Positions 1 through 7,061 of a stretch of DNA of 9,639 bases are shown one piece after another. The stretch covers positions 1 through 9,639 of the forward strand of contig JAMPXR010000062.1 in NCBI GenBank assembly GCA_023701085.1, in the 5' to 3' direction. The position numbers and the translations under genes are program-made. How positions within the stretch are numbered: the first letter of the stretch is position 1; every line of letters begins with the position of its first letter. This DNA comes from Ramlibacter sp. Its GTDB lineage: Bacteria > Pseudomonadota > Gammaproteobacteria > Burkholderiales > Burkholderiaceae_C. The notes under the pieces were generated by a model, which worked only from the letters and a program-made list of their open reading frames with translations, did no database searches and was not told where the DNA came from.

Positions 1-597
1 AATCCCCGCGATCCCGCCTCCTGGCCCGGCCTGCCGCGCGCCGCCCTTTGCCTGGCGCTGGGGGTGGCCATCGTGGTGGCGCTCTGGGTCGCCTGGCTCG
101 AGGCCTCGGATGCCGAGCTGGAGGCGGAGCAGAAGAAGGAAGTGGCCTTGCGCGCGGACTACAAGAAGAAGCTGGCGCAGGCGGTGAACCTGGACGCGCT
201 CAAGAAGCAGCGCGAACAGGTGCAGCACTACGTGACCCAGCTGGAAAAGCAACTGCCCAGCAAGGCCGAAATGGACGCCCTGCTGTCCGACATCAACCAG
301 GCGGGGCTGGGCCGCAGCCTGAGCTTCGAGCTGTTCCGTCCCGGTCAGGTCAGCGTCAAGGAGTACTACGCCGAACTGCCGATCACCCTGCGCGTGACAG
401 GCCGGTTCCACGATGTCGGGGCGTTCGCGGCGGACGTCGCCAACCTGTCGCGAATCGTGACGCTGAACAACCTGCAGATCGTGCCCGGCAGGGATGGGGC
501 GCTGGCGATGGATGCCACCGCCAAGACCTACCGGTACCTCGACGCCGAAGAGGTGGCGGCTCAGCGCAAGGCCACGCCGGGAGCACCGAAAAAATGA
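1..597 (+). CDS. pilO: PilO, type IV pilus inner-membrane alignment protein (5' end missing)
   Basis: The reading frame is open from base 1, so the N-terminus lies upstream; 198 residues are visible and only the extreme start is missing. PilO is a bitopic inner-membrane protein that pairs with PilN and, with PilP, links the cytoplasmic motor side to the PilQ secretin. One hydrophobic membrane segment is visible (about bases 31-105). A charged Lys/Glu-rich coiled coil follows (about 106-255), then a ferredoxin-like periplasmic domain with the family motifs MDALLSDINQAGLGR, FELFRPGQ and YAELPITLRVTG. The C-terminus is a short Lys/Pro tail. An ATG at base 64 exists but would cut the membrane segment, so it is not the start. 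The TGA stop overlaps the pilP ATG (ATGA), indicating translational coupling. The identification rests on these motifs and on the downstream pilP and pilQ. Confidence 0.95.
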   Translation, partial: NPRDPASWPGLPRAALCLALGVAIVVALWVAWLEASDAELEAEQKKEVALRADYKKKLAQAVNLDALKKQREQVQHYVTQLEKQLPSKAEMDALLSDINQAGLGRSLSFELFRPGQVSVKEYYAELPITLRVTGRFHDVGAFAADVANLSRIVTLNNLQIVPGRDGALAMDATAKTYRYLDAEEVAAQRKATPGAPKK

Positions 598-1136
598 CAG
601 TCAAGACCGCAGCGACGGCCTTCGTCGTCGCCAGTATGCTTGCCGGCTGCAGCTCCTCGGGGCAGGAGGAACTGCAGGCCTGGATGAACGATCAGCGCGC
701 CCAGACGCGGCCCAAGGTGGATCCGATCCCGGAGCCCAAGAAGTTCACGCCGCAGGCCTACACGCAGGAAGGGCTGACCGAACCCTTCAGCAACGTGAAG
801 CTGACGCAGGCGCTCAGCCGCGAGGCGTCCCAATCCACGTCGAACGCGGCCCTGGTGGCGCCGGAGCTGACCCGGCGCAAGGAGCCGCTGGAGAGTTTTC
901 CGCTCGACACCATGCAGATGGTCGGAAGCATGGCCAGGCAGGGCCGCCCGGTGGCGCTGCTGCGTGTCGACAACCTGCTTTACCAGGTCCGTCCGGGCAA
1001 CTACCTGGGACAGAACTACGGAAAGATCCTGAAGGTGGGGGAGACGGAGGTGGTCCTGCGCGAGATCGTGCAGGACGCCGCGGGTGAGTGGATCGAGCGC
1101 ACCGCCACGTTGCAACTGCAAGAGAGGTCAAAGTGA
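594..1136 (+). CDS. pilP: PilP, type IV pilus lipoprotein
   Basis: This 180-residue protein has the PilP layout. A short lipoprotein signal peptide ends in the lipobox LAGC with Cys19 as the lipidation site. A Pro/Lys-rich flexible linker follows (about residues 40-60). The C-terminal beta-sandwich (about 99-178) contains FPLDTMQMVGSM, RVDNLLYQVRPGNYLGQNYGKI and a final strand region ending TATLQLQER. In characterised systems PilP tethers to the inner membrane, binds the PilN/PilO pair through its N-terminal part and docks on the N0 region of PilQ through the C-terminal domain. The start is the ATG overlapping the pilO stop, with GGGAG at 579-583 ten bases upstream. A much longer frame extends upstream but is only the shadow of pilO. 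Its own stop overlaps the GTG of pilQ. Confidence 0.95.
   Translation: MTVKTAATAFVVASMLAGCSSSGQEELQAWMNDQRAQTRPKVDPIPEPKKFTPQAYTQEGLTEPFSNVKLTQALSREASQSTSNAALVAPELTRRKEPLESFPLDTMQMVGSMARQGRPVALLRVDNLLYQVRPGNYLGQNYGKILKVGETEVVLREIVQDAAGEWIERTATLQLQERSK
1121..1127 (+). promoter_or_regulatory. Ribosome binding site deciding the pilQ GTG start
   Basis: AGAGAGG lies five bases before the GTG at 1133, inside the last codons of pilP. It supports the GTG start over an in-frame ATG at 1088, which lies 45 bases upstream and would put a charged, non-signal extension before the signal peptide. Confidence 0.7.
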
Positions 1137-3250
1137 ACAAGAACCGGATCGGTTGGACGCGGGCATGGATCTTCGCGTGCCTTTTCTTCGCGGCGGCCTG
1201 GCCGCTCGCCCTGCGGGCCCAGACCGTGGTCGAGGCCGTTTCCAGCTCCATGCAGGGCGGCGCCGAGGTCGTGCGCATCGACTTTTCCCAGCCGCTGACC
1301 GCGATACCGCCGGGCTTCGCGATCCAGGCGCCCGCGCGCATCGTGCTCGATGTCGCCGGCGCGAGGAATGGCATGGGACGCTCGACGGTCGAAATCAACC
1401 AGGGCAATCTGCGCTCGGCCAACGTGGTGCAGGCCGGTGACCGGACTCGCCTGGTGCTGAACCTCAAGACCGCGGCCGCGTACAAGGCGCAGTTGCAGGG
1501 CAAGTCATTGCTGGTCGTGCTCGAACCCGCCGGCCCCGGCACCCCGGCCGCCACGTCGCCGGCCTTCGCGGAAAGCCGCAACGCGGAGACGCAACCGATC
1601 AAGGACCTGGATTTCCGGCGCGGCAGCGACAGTTCCGGCCGCGTGATCGTGGACCTGACCAGCAACCAGGTTGGCGTCGACATTCGCCAGCAGGGCCAGA
1701 ATCTCGTCGTCGAATTCCTGAAGTCCTCGCTGCCCGAAGGCCTGCGCCGCCGGCTGGATGTGACGGACTTCGGCACGCCGGTCCAGACCGTGACGACCTT
1801 CCAGGCGGGCGACCGGGTGCGCGTGGTGATCGAGCCCAAGGGCGCCTGGGAGCACAGCGCCTACCAGAGCGACAACCAGTTCGTGGTCGAAGTGCGTCAG
1901 GTCAGGATCGATCCGACCAAGCTGACCCAGGGCCCGGGTTTCAGCGGCGAGAAGCTGTCGCTGAATTTTCAGAACATCGAGGTGCGTTCGCTGTTGCAGG
2001 TGATCGCCGACTTCACCAATTTCAACATCGTCACCTCGGATTCCGTGACCGGCGCCGTCACGCTGCGCCTGAAGGACGTGCCCTGGGACCAGGCGCTGGA
2101 CATCGTCCTGCAGGCCAAGGGCCTGGGCATGCGCAAGAACGGCAACGTCATCTGGATCGCGCCCAAGGACGAGATCGCCGCGAAAGAAAAGCTGGACCTC
2201 GAATCGCGTGTCGCGATCCAGAGCCTGGAGCCGCTGCGCACGCAGTCCATCCAGCTGAACTACACGAAGGCCGCCGACATCGCGGCCCAGCTCACGGCGG
2301 GAACGGGCGCCGCCCGGATCCTGAGCACGCGCGGCAGCGTGATCGCCGAGCCGCGCACCAACCAGCTGTTCGTCACCGACATCAGCTCGCGGCTGGAAGC
2401 CGTGCAGCAGCTGGTGGCCAAGCTCGATATCGCCGTGCGGCAGGTGCTGATCGAGGCGAGGATCGTGGAAGCGTCCGACACCTTCGGCAAGTCGCTGGGC
2501 GTGCGGCTGGGCGGCAGCGACCTGCGCGGCGTGCGCGGGGGCGATCCGGGATACTCCGTGGGCGGCAGGAACCGGCTGGCGCTGGGCGGCACTTACAACG
2601 CCGTCTCCTCGACCACCGGGGAAAGCGTCAACACGCTGGATACCGTCAACACCACCTTCGTGAACCTGCCGGCCATCGGGCAGGGCGGTTTCACGCCCAC
2701 CAGCTTCGCGATCTCGCTGTTCAGCGCCGCCGCGAACCGCTTCCTGAATCTCGAATTGTCCGCGCTGGAGGCCGATGGAAAGGGCAAGCTGGTGTCCAGC
2801 CCGCGCATCGTGACCGCCGACCAGACCAAGGCGATGATCGAGCAGGGCACGGAGTTTCCCTACCAGCAGGCGACCGCGAGCGGCGCCACCGCCGTGACCT
2901 TCCGCAAGGCCACGCTGAAGCTGGAAGTGACGCCGCAGATCACGCCGGAGGGCAACATCATCCTGGACCTGGACATCAACAAGGACAGCCGCGGCGAAAC
3001 GACGGCCGCCGGCATCGCCATCAACACCAAGCACATCAGGACCCAGGTGCTGGTCGAAAACGGGGGGACCGTCGTGATCGGCGGCATCTTCGAGCTGACG
3101 GAAAGCGAGAACGAAGCCAAGGTTCCGGTGCTGGGCGACCTGCCCGGCGTCGGCAACCTGTTCAAGGGCAGGACGCGCACCGCCAACAAGCAGGAGATGC
3201 TGGTGTTCATCACGCCCAAGATGATCGCGGACCGTGCCGCGGCACGGTGA
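1133..3250 (+). CDS. pilQ: PilQ, type IV pilus outer-membrane secretin
   Basis: This 705-residue secretin forms the oligomeric outer-membrane channel through which the pilus is extruded and retracted. A Sec signal peptide spans residues 1-29, with likely cleavage in ALRA|QT. Two AMIN-like beta domains (about 28-130 and 155-255), typical of PilQ and thought to bind peptidoglycan, follow. Next come the N0/STN domain (about 272-352, starting GEKLSLNFQNIEVRSLLQVI), an N1 KH-like domain (about 368-433) and the secretin core (about 435-701). The core includes QVLIEARIVEA, VSSPRIVTADQ and the signature VPVLGDLPGVGNLF near residues 664-677. Length and domain order match full-length PilQ, with nothing missing. 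The GTG start has a good ribosome binding site and overlaps the pilP stop. The stop is flanked by a perfect 16-base palindrome, listed separately. Confidence 0.97.
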   Translation: MNKNRIGWTRAWIFACLFFAAAWPLALRAQTVVEAVSSSMQGGAEVVRIDFSQPLTAIPPGFAIQAPARIVLDVAGARNGMGRSTVEINQGNLRSANVVQAGDRTRLVLNLKTAAAYKAQLQGKSLLVVLEPAGPGTPAATSPAFAESRNAETQPIKDLDFRRGSDSSGRVIVDLTSNQVGVDIRQQGQNLVVEFLKSSLPEGLRRRLDVTDFGTPVQTVTTFQAGDRVRVVIEPKGAWEHSAYQSDNQFVVEVRQVRIDPTKLTQGPGFSGEKLSLNFQNIEVRSLLQVIADFTNFNIVTSDSVTGAVTLRLKDVPWDQALDIVLQAKGLGMRKNGNVIWIAPKDEIAAKEKLDLESRVAIQSLEPLRTQSIQLNYTKAADIAAQLTAGTGAARILSTRGSVIAEPRTNQLFVTDISSRLEAVQQLVAKLDIAVRQVLIEARIVEASDTFGKSLGVRLGGSDLRGVRGGDPGYSVGGRNRLALGGTYNAVSSTTGESVNTLDTVNTTFVNLPAIGQGGFTPTSFAISLFSAAANRFLNLELSALEADGKGKLVSSPRIVTADQTKAMIEQGTEFPYQQATASGATAVTFRKATLKLEVTPQITPEGNIILDLDINKDSRGETTAAGIAINTKHIRTQVLVENGGTVVIGGIFELTESENEAKVPVLGDLPGVGNLFKGRTRTANKQEMLVFITPKMIADRAAAR
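3232..3247. repeat. Perfect 16-base palindrome at the end of pilQ
   Basis: CCGTGCCG is followed directly by its reverse complement CGGCACGG, ending one base before the pilQ TGA. It encodes the last residues of PilQ (DRAAAR region). In RNA it could form a six-pair GC-rich stem with a CGCG loop. No U tract follows, so it does not look like an intrinsic terminator. It may be coincidental in GC-rich sequence, or it may affect mRNA stability at the pilQ/lipoprotein junction. Confidence 0.6.
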
Positions 3251-3282
3251 CAGCCAAGACTTATCTATCAACGAGAACGACC

Positions 3283-5355
3283 ATGCGCTTTTTGTCTTAT
3301 CTGCTGACGCTCCTGTTCGCTGTCCTGGTCGCCGCCTGCGGCGGCGGTGGCGGCTCGCCGGGCGCCGTTCCCGGGCAACAGCCGGCCAAGAACGACCCCA
3401 TCCTCACCTTGGCGATGCAGGATTCGGCGGGCACGCCCACCAACTCGGTCGGCGCCACGGGCAGCACGCTGCTGCTGGCAACGGTGACCGATCCCAGCGG
3501 GATGCCCATTCCGAACCAGGTCGTCGATGTTTCCGGGGAGGCGAGCAAGGTCGTCTTCCCCGAAGGCAACACGGCGCTGACCAATGCGTCCGGCGTGGCC
3601 ATCATCAAGCTGGCGCGGGCGTCGCTGGTGGCAACCGGAGCCGGCTCGCTCACCGGCACTTACACCTACAAGGCGGGCTCGCTCAGCAAGTTCCCCAATG
3701 GGAACACGCCCCCGTCCGTCGATACGGTCGTCACCGCTTCCATCGGCTACCAGCTGTCGGCGAGCAACATCGCGCTCACGAACCTGGACATAGGGGCCGC
3801 GACCCTGGCGGCCTACGGCACGCGCCAGGTCACCGTCCAGGCGAACATCAACGGCGCGCCGGCGGCCGCATCGCCCATTTCGGTCACCTTCACCGCCTCC
3901 TGCGGGCAAATCCTTCCCAGCACCGGGACCACCAACAGCAGCGGCGTCGTGGCCGTGAGCTACACCGCGACGGACGCCCCCGGATCCGGCGCCAGCACGC
4001 AAGGCTGCGGCGGACAGACCGTCCAGATCAGTGCCAGCACGGCCGGCGCGCTGGTGGTCAGCAAGTCATTGTCGGTGACCCCGGCGCCCGCGACCAACAT
4101 GAGCTTCGTCGGGGTGAACCCTTCCCGGATATTCCTGGCCAACTCCGGGGGTCCCACGCAGGCCATCGCTGAATTCAAGCTGGTGGACGCGAATGGCGCG
4201 GCCTTGTCCGGCCAGTCCATCAAGCTGGCGCTGAAGACCTTGAACGGCGGCGTTCCGAAGGCGACGCTGGGCTCGGTCGGCAACATCGAGCCGGTCACCT
4301 TGGTCTCGGACGCCGGGGGCAAGGTCGCGGTGCCGGTGTTCTCCGGCAGCGTCCCGACCAGCGTGATCGTCAATGCGTCGCTGGTGTCGAATCCCCTGGT
4401 CCAGACGGACTCCTCCATCCTGACGATCGCGTCCGGGCGTCCGGCTCAGGACCGGGTGAGCCTGGCGCTCGAGAAGCTGGCCATCGAGGGCGCGAACATC
4501 GACGGCGTGCAGACCGCCGTCACCCTGTCCCTGGCGGACCGCCAGGGCAACCCGGTGCCCGATGGAACGGCCGTGAACTTCGTCACCGAGGGCGGCGTGA
4601 TGATCCCGCCGGTGTGCAATACGGGCGGGACCAAGAACCCCACCACGGGGCTGTTCAGCGACCCGGGGAATTCCCGGTGCACCGTGCAGATCCGCTCGCA
4701 GAATCCCCGCTCGGCGAACGGCCGGATTTCGATCCTGGCCTATGTGGCGGGCGAGGAAGACTTCGTCGACAGCAACTTCAACAACGTGTACGACTGCGGC
4801 GAGGGCTTTAACGACCTGGGCACGGCGACCCGGGACGACAACGAAAACGGCGCATTCGACAGCGGTGAATTTTCGGTGCCCAGGGACGCCGCGGCGAGCG
4901 CCTGCGCAGCGAGCAGCGTACCGACCCCCAGCTCCGGGGACGGCGTCTGGGGCGCGGCGGACGTGCGCAAGCAGGCCATCGTCATCTTCTCGACCAGCCA
5001 GGCGGCCATTTCGGGCGCATTCCAGCCGCCGGTCGCCACCACGACCACCACCGGGACGGGGACGGCGACGTCCACCATCACCGTGTATTCGATCGTCGGG
5101 CTGGACCTGATCGTCGCCGACCTGAACGGCAACAGCGTGGCCACCGGCAGCACGATTCAATTCACCGCGGTGGACCGCACCGCGGACCAGGCCAGCTGCG
5201 CCATGACCAGTGCCACGAGCTACGTGGTTCCGAACTCGCTGGCCCCCATGGCCCTCACGGCCGGCTTCAAGGGATGCACCGCGGGAGATATCATCAACGT
5301 GAAAGTCACTTCACCGTCAGGGCTGGTCACCTCCAGGGACTTCGTTGTCCCATAG
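3283..5355 (+). CDS. Ig-like multidomain lipoprotein with paired EF-hand-type loops
   Basis: This 690-residue protein has a lipoprotein signal peptide ending LVAAC (Cys19), then a Gly5 linker. Gly at +2 would favour outer-membrane sorting by the E. coli rule. The body looks like successive bacterial Ig-like (Big_1/invasin-type) beta domains at roughly residues 37-145, 173-265, 272-375, 389-495 and 601-690. Recurring features are VxDxxGxPxxN-type turns and 'NSSGVVAVSYTA' strands. Residues 496-507 and 518-529 each fit a 12-residue EF-hand loop. A Thr/Gly-rich linker lies near 586-600. Eight further cysteines (207, 242, 445, 466, 505, 541, 639, 665) suggest four disulfides. The ATG at 3283 is chosen because it puts a compact signal peptide at the N-terminus. 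A GTG at 3247 overlapping the pilQ stop is possible but lacks a visible ribosome binding site. Position 32 bases after pilQ suggests cotranscription with the pilus genes. Precise function is unknown; adhesin or envelope scaffold roles are only guesses. Confidence 0.85.
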   Translation: MRFLSYLLTLLFAVLVAACGGGGGSPGAVPGQQPAKNDPILTLAMQDSAGTPTNSVGATGSTLLLATVTDPSGMPIPNQVVDVSGEASKVVFPEGNTALTNASGVAIIKLARASLVATGAGSLTGTYTYKAGSLSKFPNGNTPPSVDTVVTASIGYQLSASNIALTNLDIGAATLAAYGTRQVTVQANINGAPAAASPISVTFTASCGQILPSTGTTNSSGVVAVSYTATDAPGSGASTQGCGGQTVQISASTAGALVVSKSLSVTPAPATNMSFVGVNPSRIFLANSGGPTQAIAEFKLVDANGAALSGQSIKLALKTLNGGVPKATLGSVGNIEPVTLVSDAGGKVAVPVFSGSVPTSVIVNASLVSNPLVQTDSSILTIASGRPAQDRVSLALEKLAIEGANIDGVQTAVTLSLADRQGNPVPDGTAVNFVTEGGVMIPPVCNTGGTKNPTTGLFSDPGNSRCTVQIRSQNPRSANGRISILAYVAGEEDFVDSNFNNVYDCGEGFNDLGTATRDDNENGAFDSGEFSVPRDAAASACAASSVPTPSSGDGVWGAADVRKQAIVIFSTSQAAISGAFQPPVATTTTTGTGTATSTITVYSIVGLDLIVADLNGNSVATGSTIQFTAVDRTADQASCAMTSATSYVVPNSLAPMALTAGFKGCTAGDIINVKVTSPSGLVTSRDFVVP
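4768..4869 (+). other. Two EF-hand-type calcium loops within the Ig-like lipoprotein
   Basis: Bases 4768-4803 encode DSNFNNVYDCGE and bases 4834-4869 encode DDNENGAFDSGE. Both have acidic or amide residues at loop positions 1, 3, 5 and 9 and Glu at 12, the standard calcium-ligand spacing (D-x-N-x-N-x-x-x-D-x-G-E). Ten residues separate them. Such loops without full flanking helices occur in dockerin-like and other extracellular bacterial proteins. Calcium binding is inferred from the pattern only. Confidence 0.7.
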
Positions 5356-5380
5356 GTAGGGGTTCCATTCAATCGGCAAT

Positions 5381-5908
5381 TTGAGGCTGATCCTTATCGG
5401 TCTGCCCGGTTCGGGCAAGACCACCGTCGGGCGGCAACTCGCCCGGCGGCTGGGGCTTGCGTTCCAGGATTCGGACCACGTGATCGAGCAGCGGCTGGGC
5501 TGCTCGATCCGCGACTATTTCGCGCGTGACGGCGAGGCCGCGTTTCGCGACGTCGAGGAGTCGGTCATCCGCGAACTCAGCCAGGGCGCCGACGGCGTGC
5601 TGGCCACCGGCGGCGGGGTGGTGCTCCGCCCGGCGAACCGCGAGCGACTGCGCCAGTGTGGCCCTGTCGTCTACCTGCGTTCCACGCCGGAAGAAGTGTT
5701 CAGGCGCCTGCGGCACGATCGCAACCGGCCCTTGCTGCAGGTCGCCGACCCCCTGGCCACGCTACGCGGTCTGTTCGAGCAACGTGACCCGCTCTATCGG
5801 GAGACGGCCCATTTCGTCATCGAAACCGGGCGACCGTCGGTGGCGACGCTCGTCAACATGATCCTGATGCAGCTGGAGCTGTCCGGGGTGATTCCCGCAC
5901 GCTCCTAG
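5381..5908 (+). CDS. aroK: Shikimate kinase
   Basis: This cytoplasmic enzyme phosphorylates shikimate with ATP to shikimate 3-phosphate, the fifth step of the shikimate pathway to chorismate. The 175-residue product has the usual family length. The Walker A loop GLPGSGKTT spans residues 7-15. The shikimate-binding DSD is at 30-32, Arg56 lies in the FRDVE motif, the GGG loop is at 77-79, the lid RNRPLL at 114-119 and RDPLY at 135-139, so all key elements are present. The start appears to be TTG at 5381: the frame is closed by a TAG at 5357 and contains no ATG or GTG before the Walker loop. The only Shine-Dalgarno-like sequence, TAGGGG at 5357-5362, is 18 bases away, farther than usual. An ATC codon at 5372 would be better spaced but is a very rare initiator. 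The gene lies 25 bases after the lipoprotein gene and is followed by aroB, its common partner. Confidence 0.95.
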   Translation: MRLILIGLPGSGKTTVGRQLARRLGLAFQDSDHVIEQRLGCSIRDYFARDGEAAFRDVEESVIRELSQGADGVLATGGGVVLRPANRERLRQCGPVVYLRSTPEEVFRRLRHDRNRPLLQVADPLATLRGLFEQRDPLYRETAHFVIETGRPSVATLVNMILMQLELSGVIPARS

Positions 5909-5951
5909 GGGATGCGGGCCGGTGGCGAGCGCAGGCCCTAAACTCGCCCTC

Positions 5952-7061
5952 ATGCCCGCCGCTCACCCCTCGCGCCTGCACCAGGTCGACATCGAACTCG
6001 CAGACCGCAGCTATCCGATCGTCATCGGCCACGGTTTGCTGCGCGATGCGGCCACCTGGGCCGGCGTACCGGCAGCGGCCCAGGCGATGGTGGTCACCAA
6101 CGCGACGGTCGCACCGCTGTATGCGGGCCCGCTGGTGCAGGGCCTGCGCACCCTGCACCGATCGGTTCACGTGGTGACGCTGCCGGACGGCGAAGAGCAC
6201 AAGAACTGGCAAACCCTCAACCTGATCTTCGACGAGCTGCTGCGCAACGCCTGCGACCGCCAGACCGTGCTGTATGCGCTGGGCGGCGGCGTCGTGGGCG
6301 ACATGACCGGTTTCGCCGCTGCCAGCTACATGCGCGGCGTGCCCTTCGTGCAGGTGCCCACCACGCTGCTGGCCCAGGTCGACTCCTCCGTGGGGGGCAA
6401 GACCGGCATCAACCACCCCCTGGGCAAGAACATGATCGGCGCGTTCTACCAGCCGCGGCGGGTGGTCTGTGACCTGGACACGCTGGCGACCCTGCCGCAG
6501 CGCGAATTCAGCGCGGGCCTGGCCGAAGTCATCAAGTACGGGCCGATCGCCGATATGGAGTTCCTGGCTTGGCTCGAAGGCAACATCGAGCGGCTGATGG
6601 CGCGCGAGACCTCGGCGCTGGCGCACGCGGTCGGGCGCAGTTGCGAGATCAAGGCCGGGGTGGTGGCGCGTGACGAGCGCGAAGGGGGGCTGCGCGCCAT
6701 CCTGAATTTCGGGCACACGTTCGGCCACGCCATCGAAGCCGGCCTGGGTTACGGGCAGTGGCTGCATGGCGAGGCGGTGGGCTGCGGCATGGTGCTGGCG
6801 CTGGATCTGTCGCGACGGCTGGGCCTGGTCGACGGCGCCTTCGTCGAGCGGCTGGTTCGCCTGCTGGAGCGGGCTGGCTTGCCCGCCGTCGCACCGTCGC
6901 TGGGCGTGGACCGCTACCTGGAACTGATGCGCGTGGACAAGAAAGCCCAGGGCGGCGAGATCAATTTCGTGGTGATCGACAAGCCCGGCAGTGCCGCGGT
7001 GCGAACGGCGCCGCAGGCCGTGGTGCGAGAGGTGATCGAGCGTGGCTGCCGCCCCGCCTGA
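5952..7061 (+). CDS. aroB: 3-dehydroquinate synthase
   Basis: AroB converts DAHP to 3-dehydroquinate, the second step of the shikimate pathway, using NAD and a divalent metal (zinc or cobalt). The 369-residue product has the nucleotide-binding GGGVVGD (111-117), the substrate loop [11 protein letters not shown] (144-154, with Lys150) and LGKNMIGAF. Glu192 (in GLAEVIKYG), His255 (in GHTFGHAIE) and His272 (in WLHGEAV) fit the metal ligands. The family is intact end to end. The ATG at 5952 gives a normal N-terminus leading into RSYPIVIG. An in-frame GTG at 5922 adds ten residues and has a better-placed AGGGG (5907-5911), so the start is not settled. The gene follows aroK by 43 bases with the ATG start, and its 3' end overlaps the next gene by 20 bases. 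Confidence 0.95.
   Translation: MPAAHPSRLHQVDIELADRSYPIVIGHGLLRDAATWAGVPAAAQAMVVTNATVAPLYAGPLVQGLRTLHRSVHVVTLPDGEEHKNWQTLNLIFDELLRNACDRQTVLYALGGGVVGDMTGFAAASYMRGVPFVQVPTTLLAQVDSSVGGKTGINHPLGKNMIGAFYQPRRVVCDLDTLATLPQREFSAGLAEVIKYGPIADMEFLAWLEGNIERLMARETSALAHAVGRSCEIKAGVVARDEREGGLRAILNFGHTFGHAIEAGLGYGQWLHGEAVGCGMVLALDLSRRLGLVDGAFVERLVRLLERAGLPAVAPSLGVDRYLELMRVDKKAQGGEINFVVIDKPGSAAVRTAPQAVVREVIERGCRPA
7027..7032 (+). promoter_or_regulatory. Ribosome binding site deciding the dGTPase-like GTG start
   Basis: GAGAGG lies nine bases before the GTG at 7042, within the last codons of aroB. It supports GTG as the initiation codon and implies translation starts before the aroB ribosomes terminate at 7061. 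Confidence 0.75.

Noticed and set aside
1505..3271. A 588-codon open frame on the minus strand opposite pilQ
   Set aside because: Its translation is rich in Arg, Gly, His and Gln with no domain motif, typical of antisense frames in GC-rich genes. The plus strand encodes an intact secretin.
3247..3275. Possible promoter after pilQ (GTGACA as -35, TATCAA as -10)
   Set aside because: The spacing is only 13 bases and the -10 match is poor, so cotranscription from the pil operon is simpler.
3247..3282. GTG at 3247 as the start of the Ig-like lipoprotein, mimicking the GTGA overlaps upstream
   Set aside because: No ribosome binding site precedes it, and it adds a 12-residue extension before an otherwise standard lipoprotein signal peptide.
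5038..5082. Repetitive ACC/ACG stretch as a phase-variable repeat
   Set aside because: It is an irregular Thr/Gly codon mix without a uniform repeat unit, better read as a protein linker.
5912..5941. Nine-codon mini-ORF (MRAGGERRP) between aroK and aroB, considered as a leader peptide
   Set aside because: The AGGGG lies directly against its ATG, too close to serve it. There are no aromatic-residue codons and no attenuator-like hairpins.
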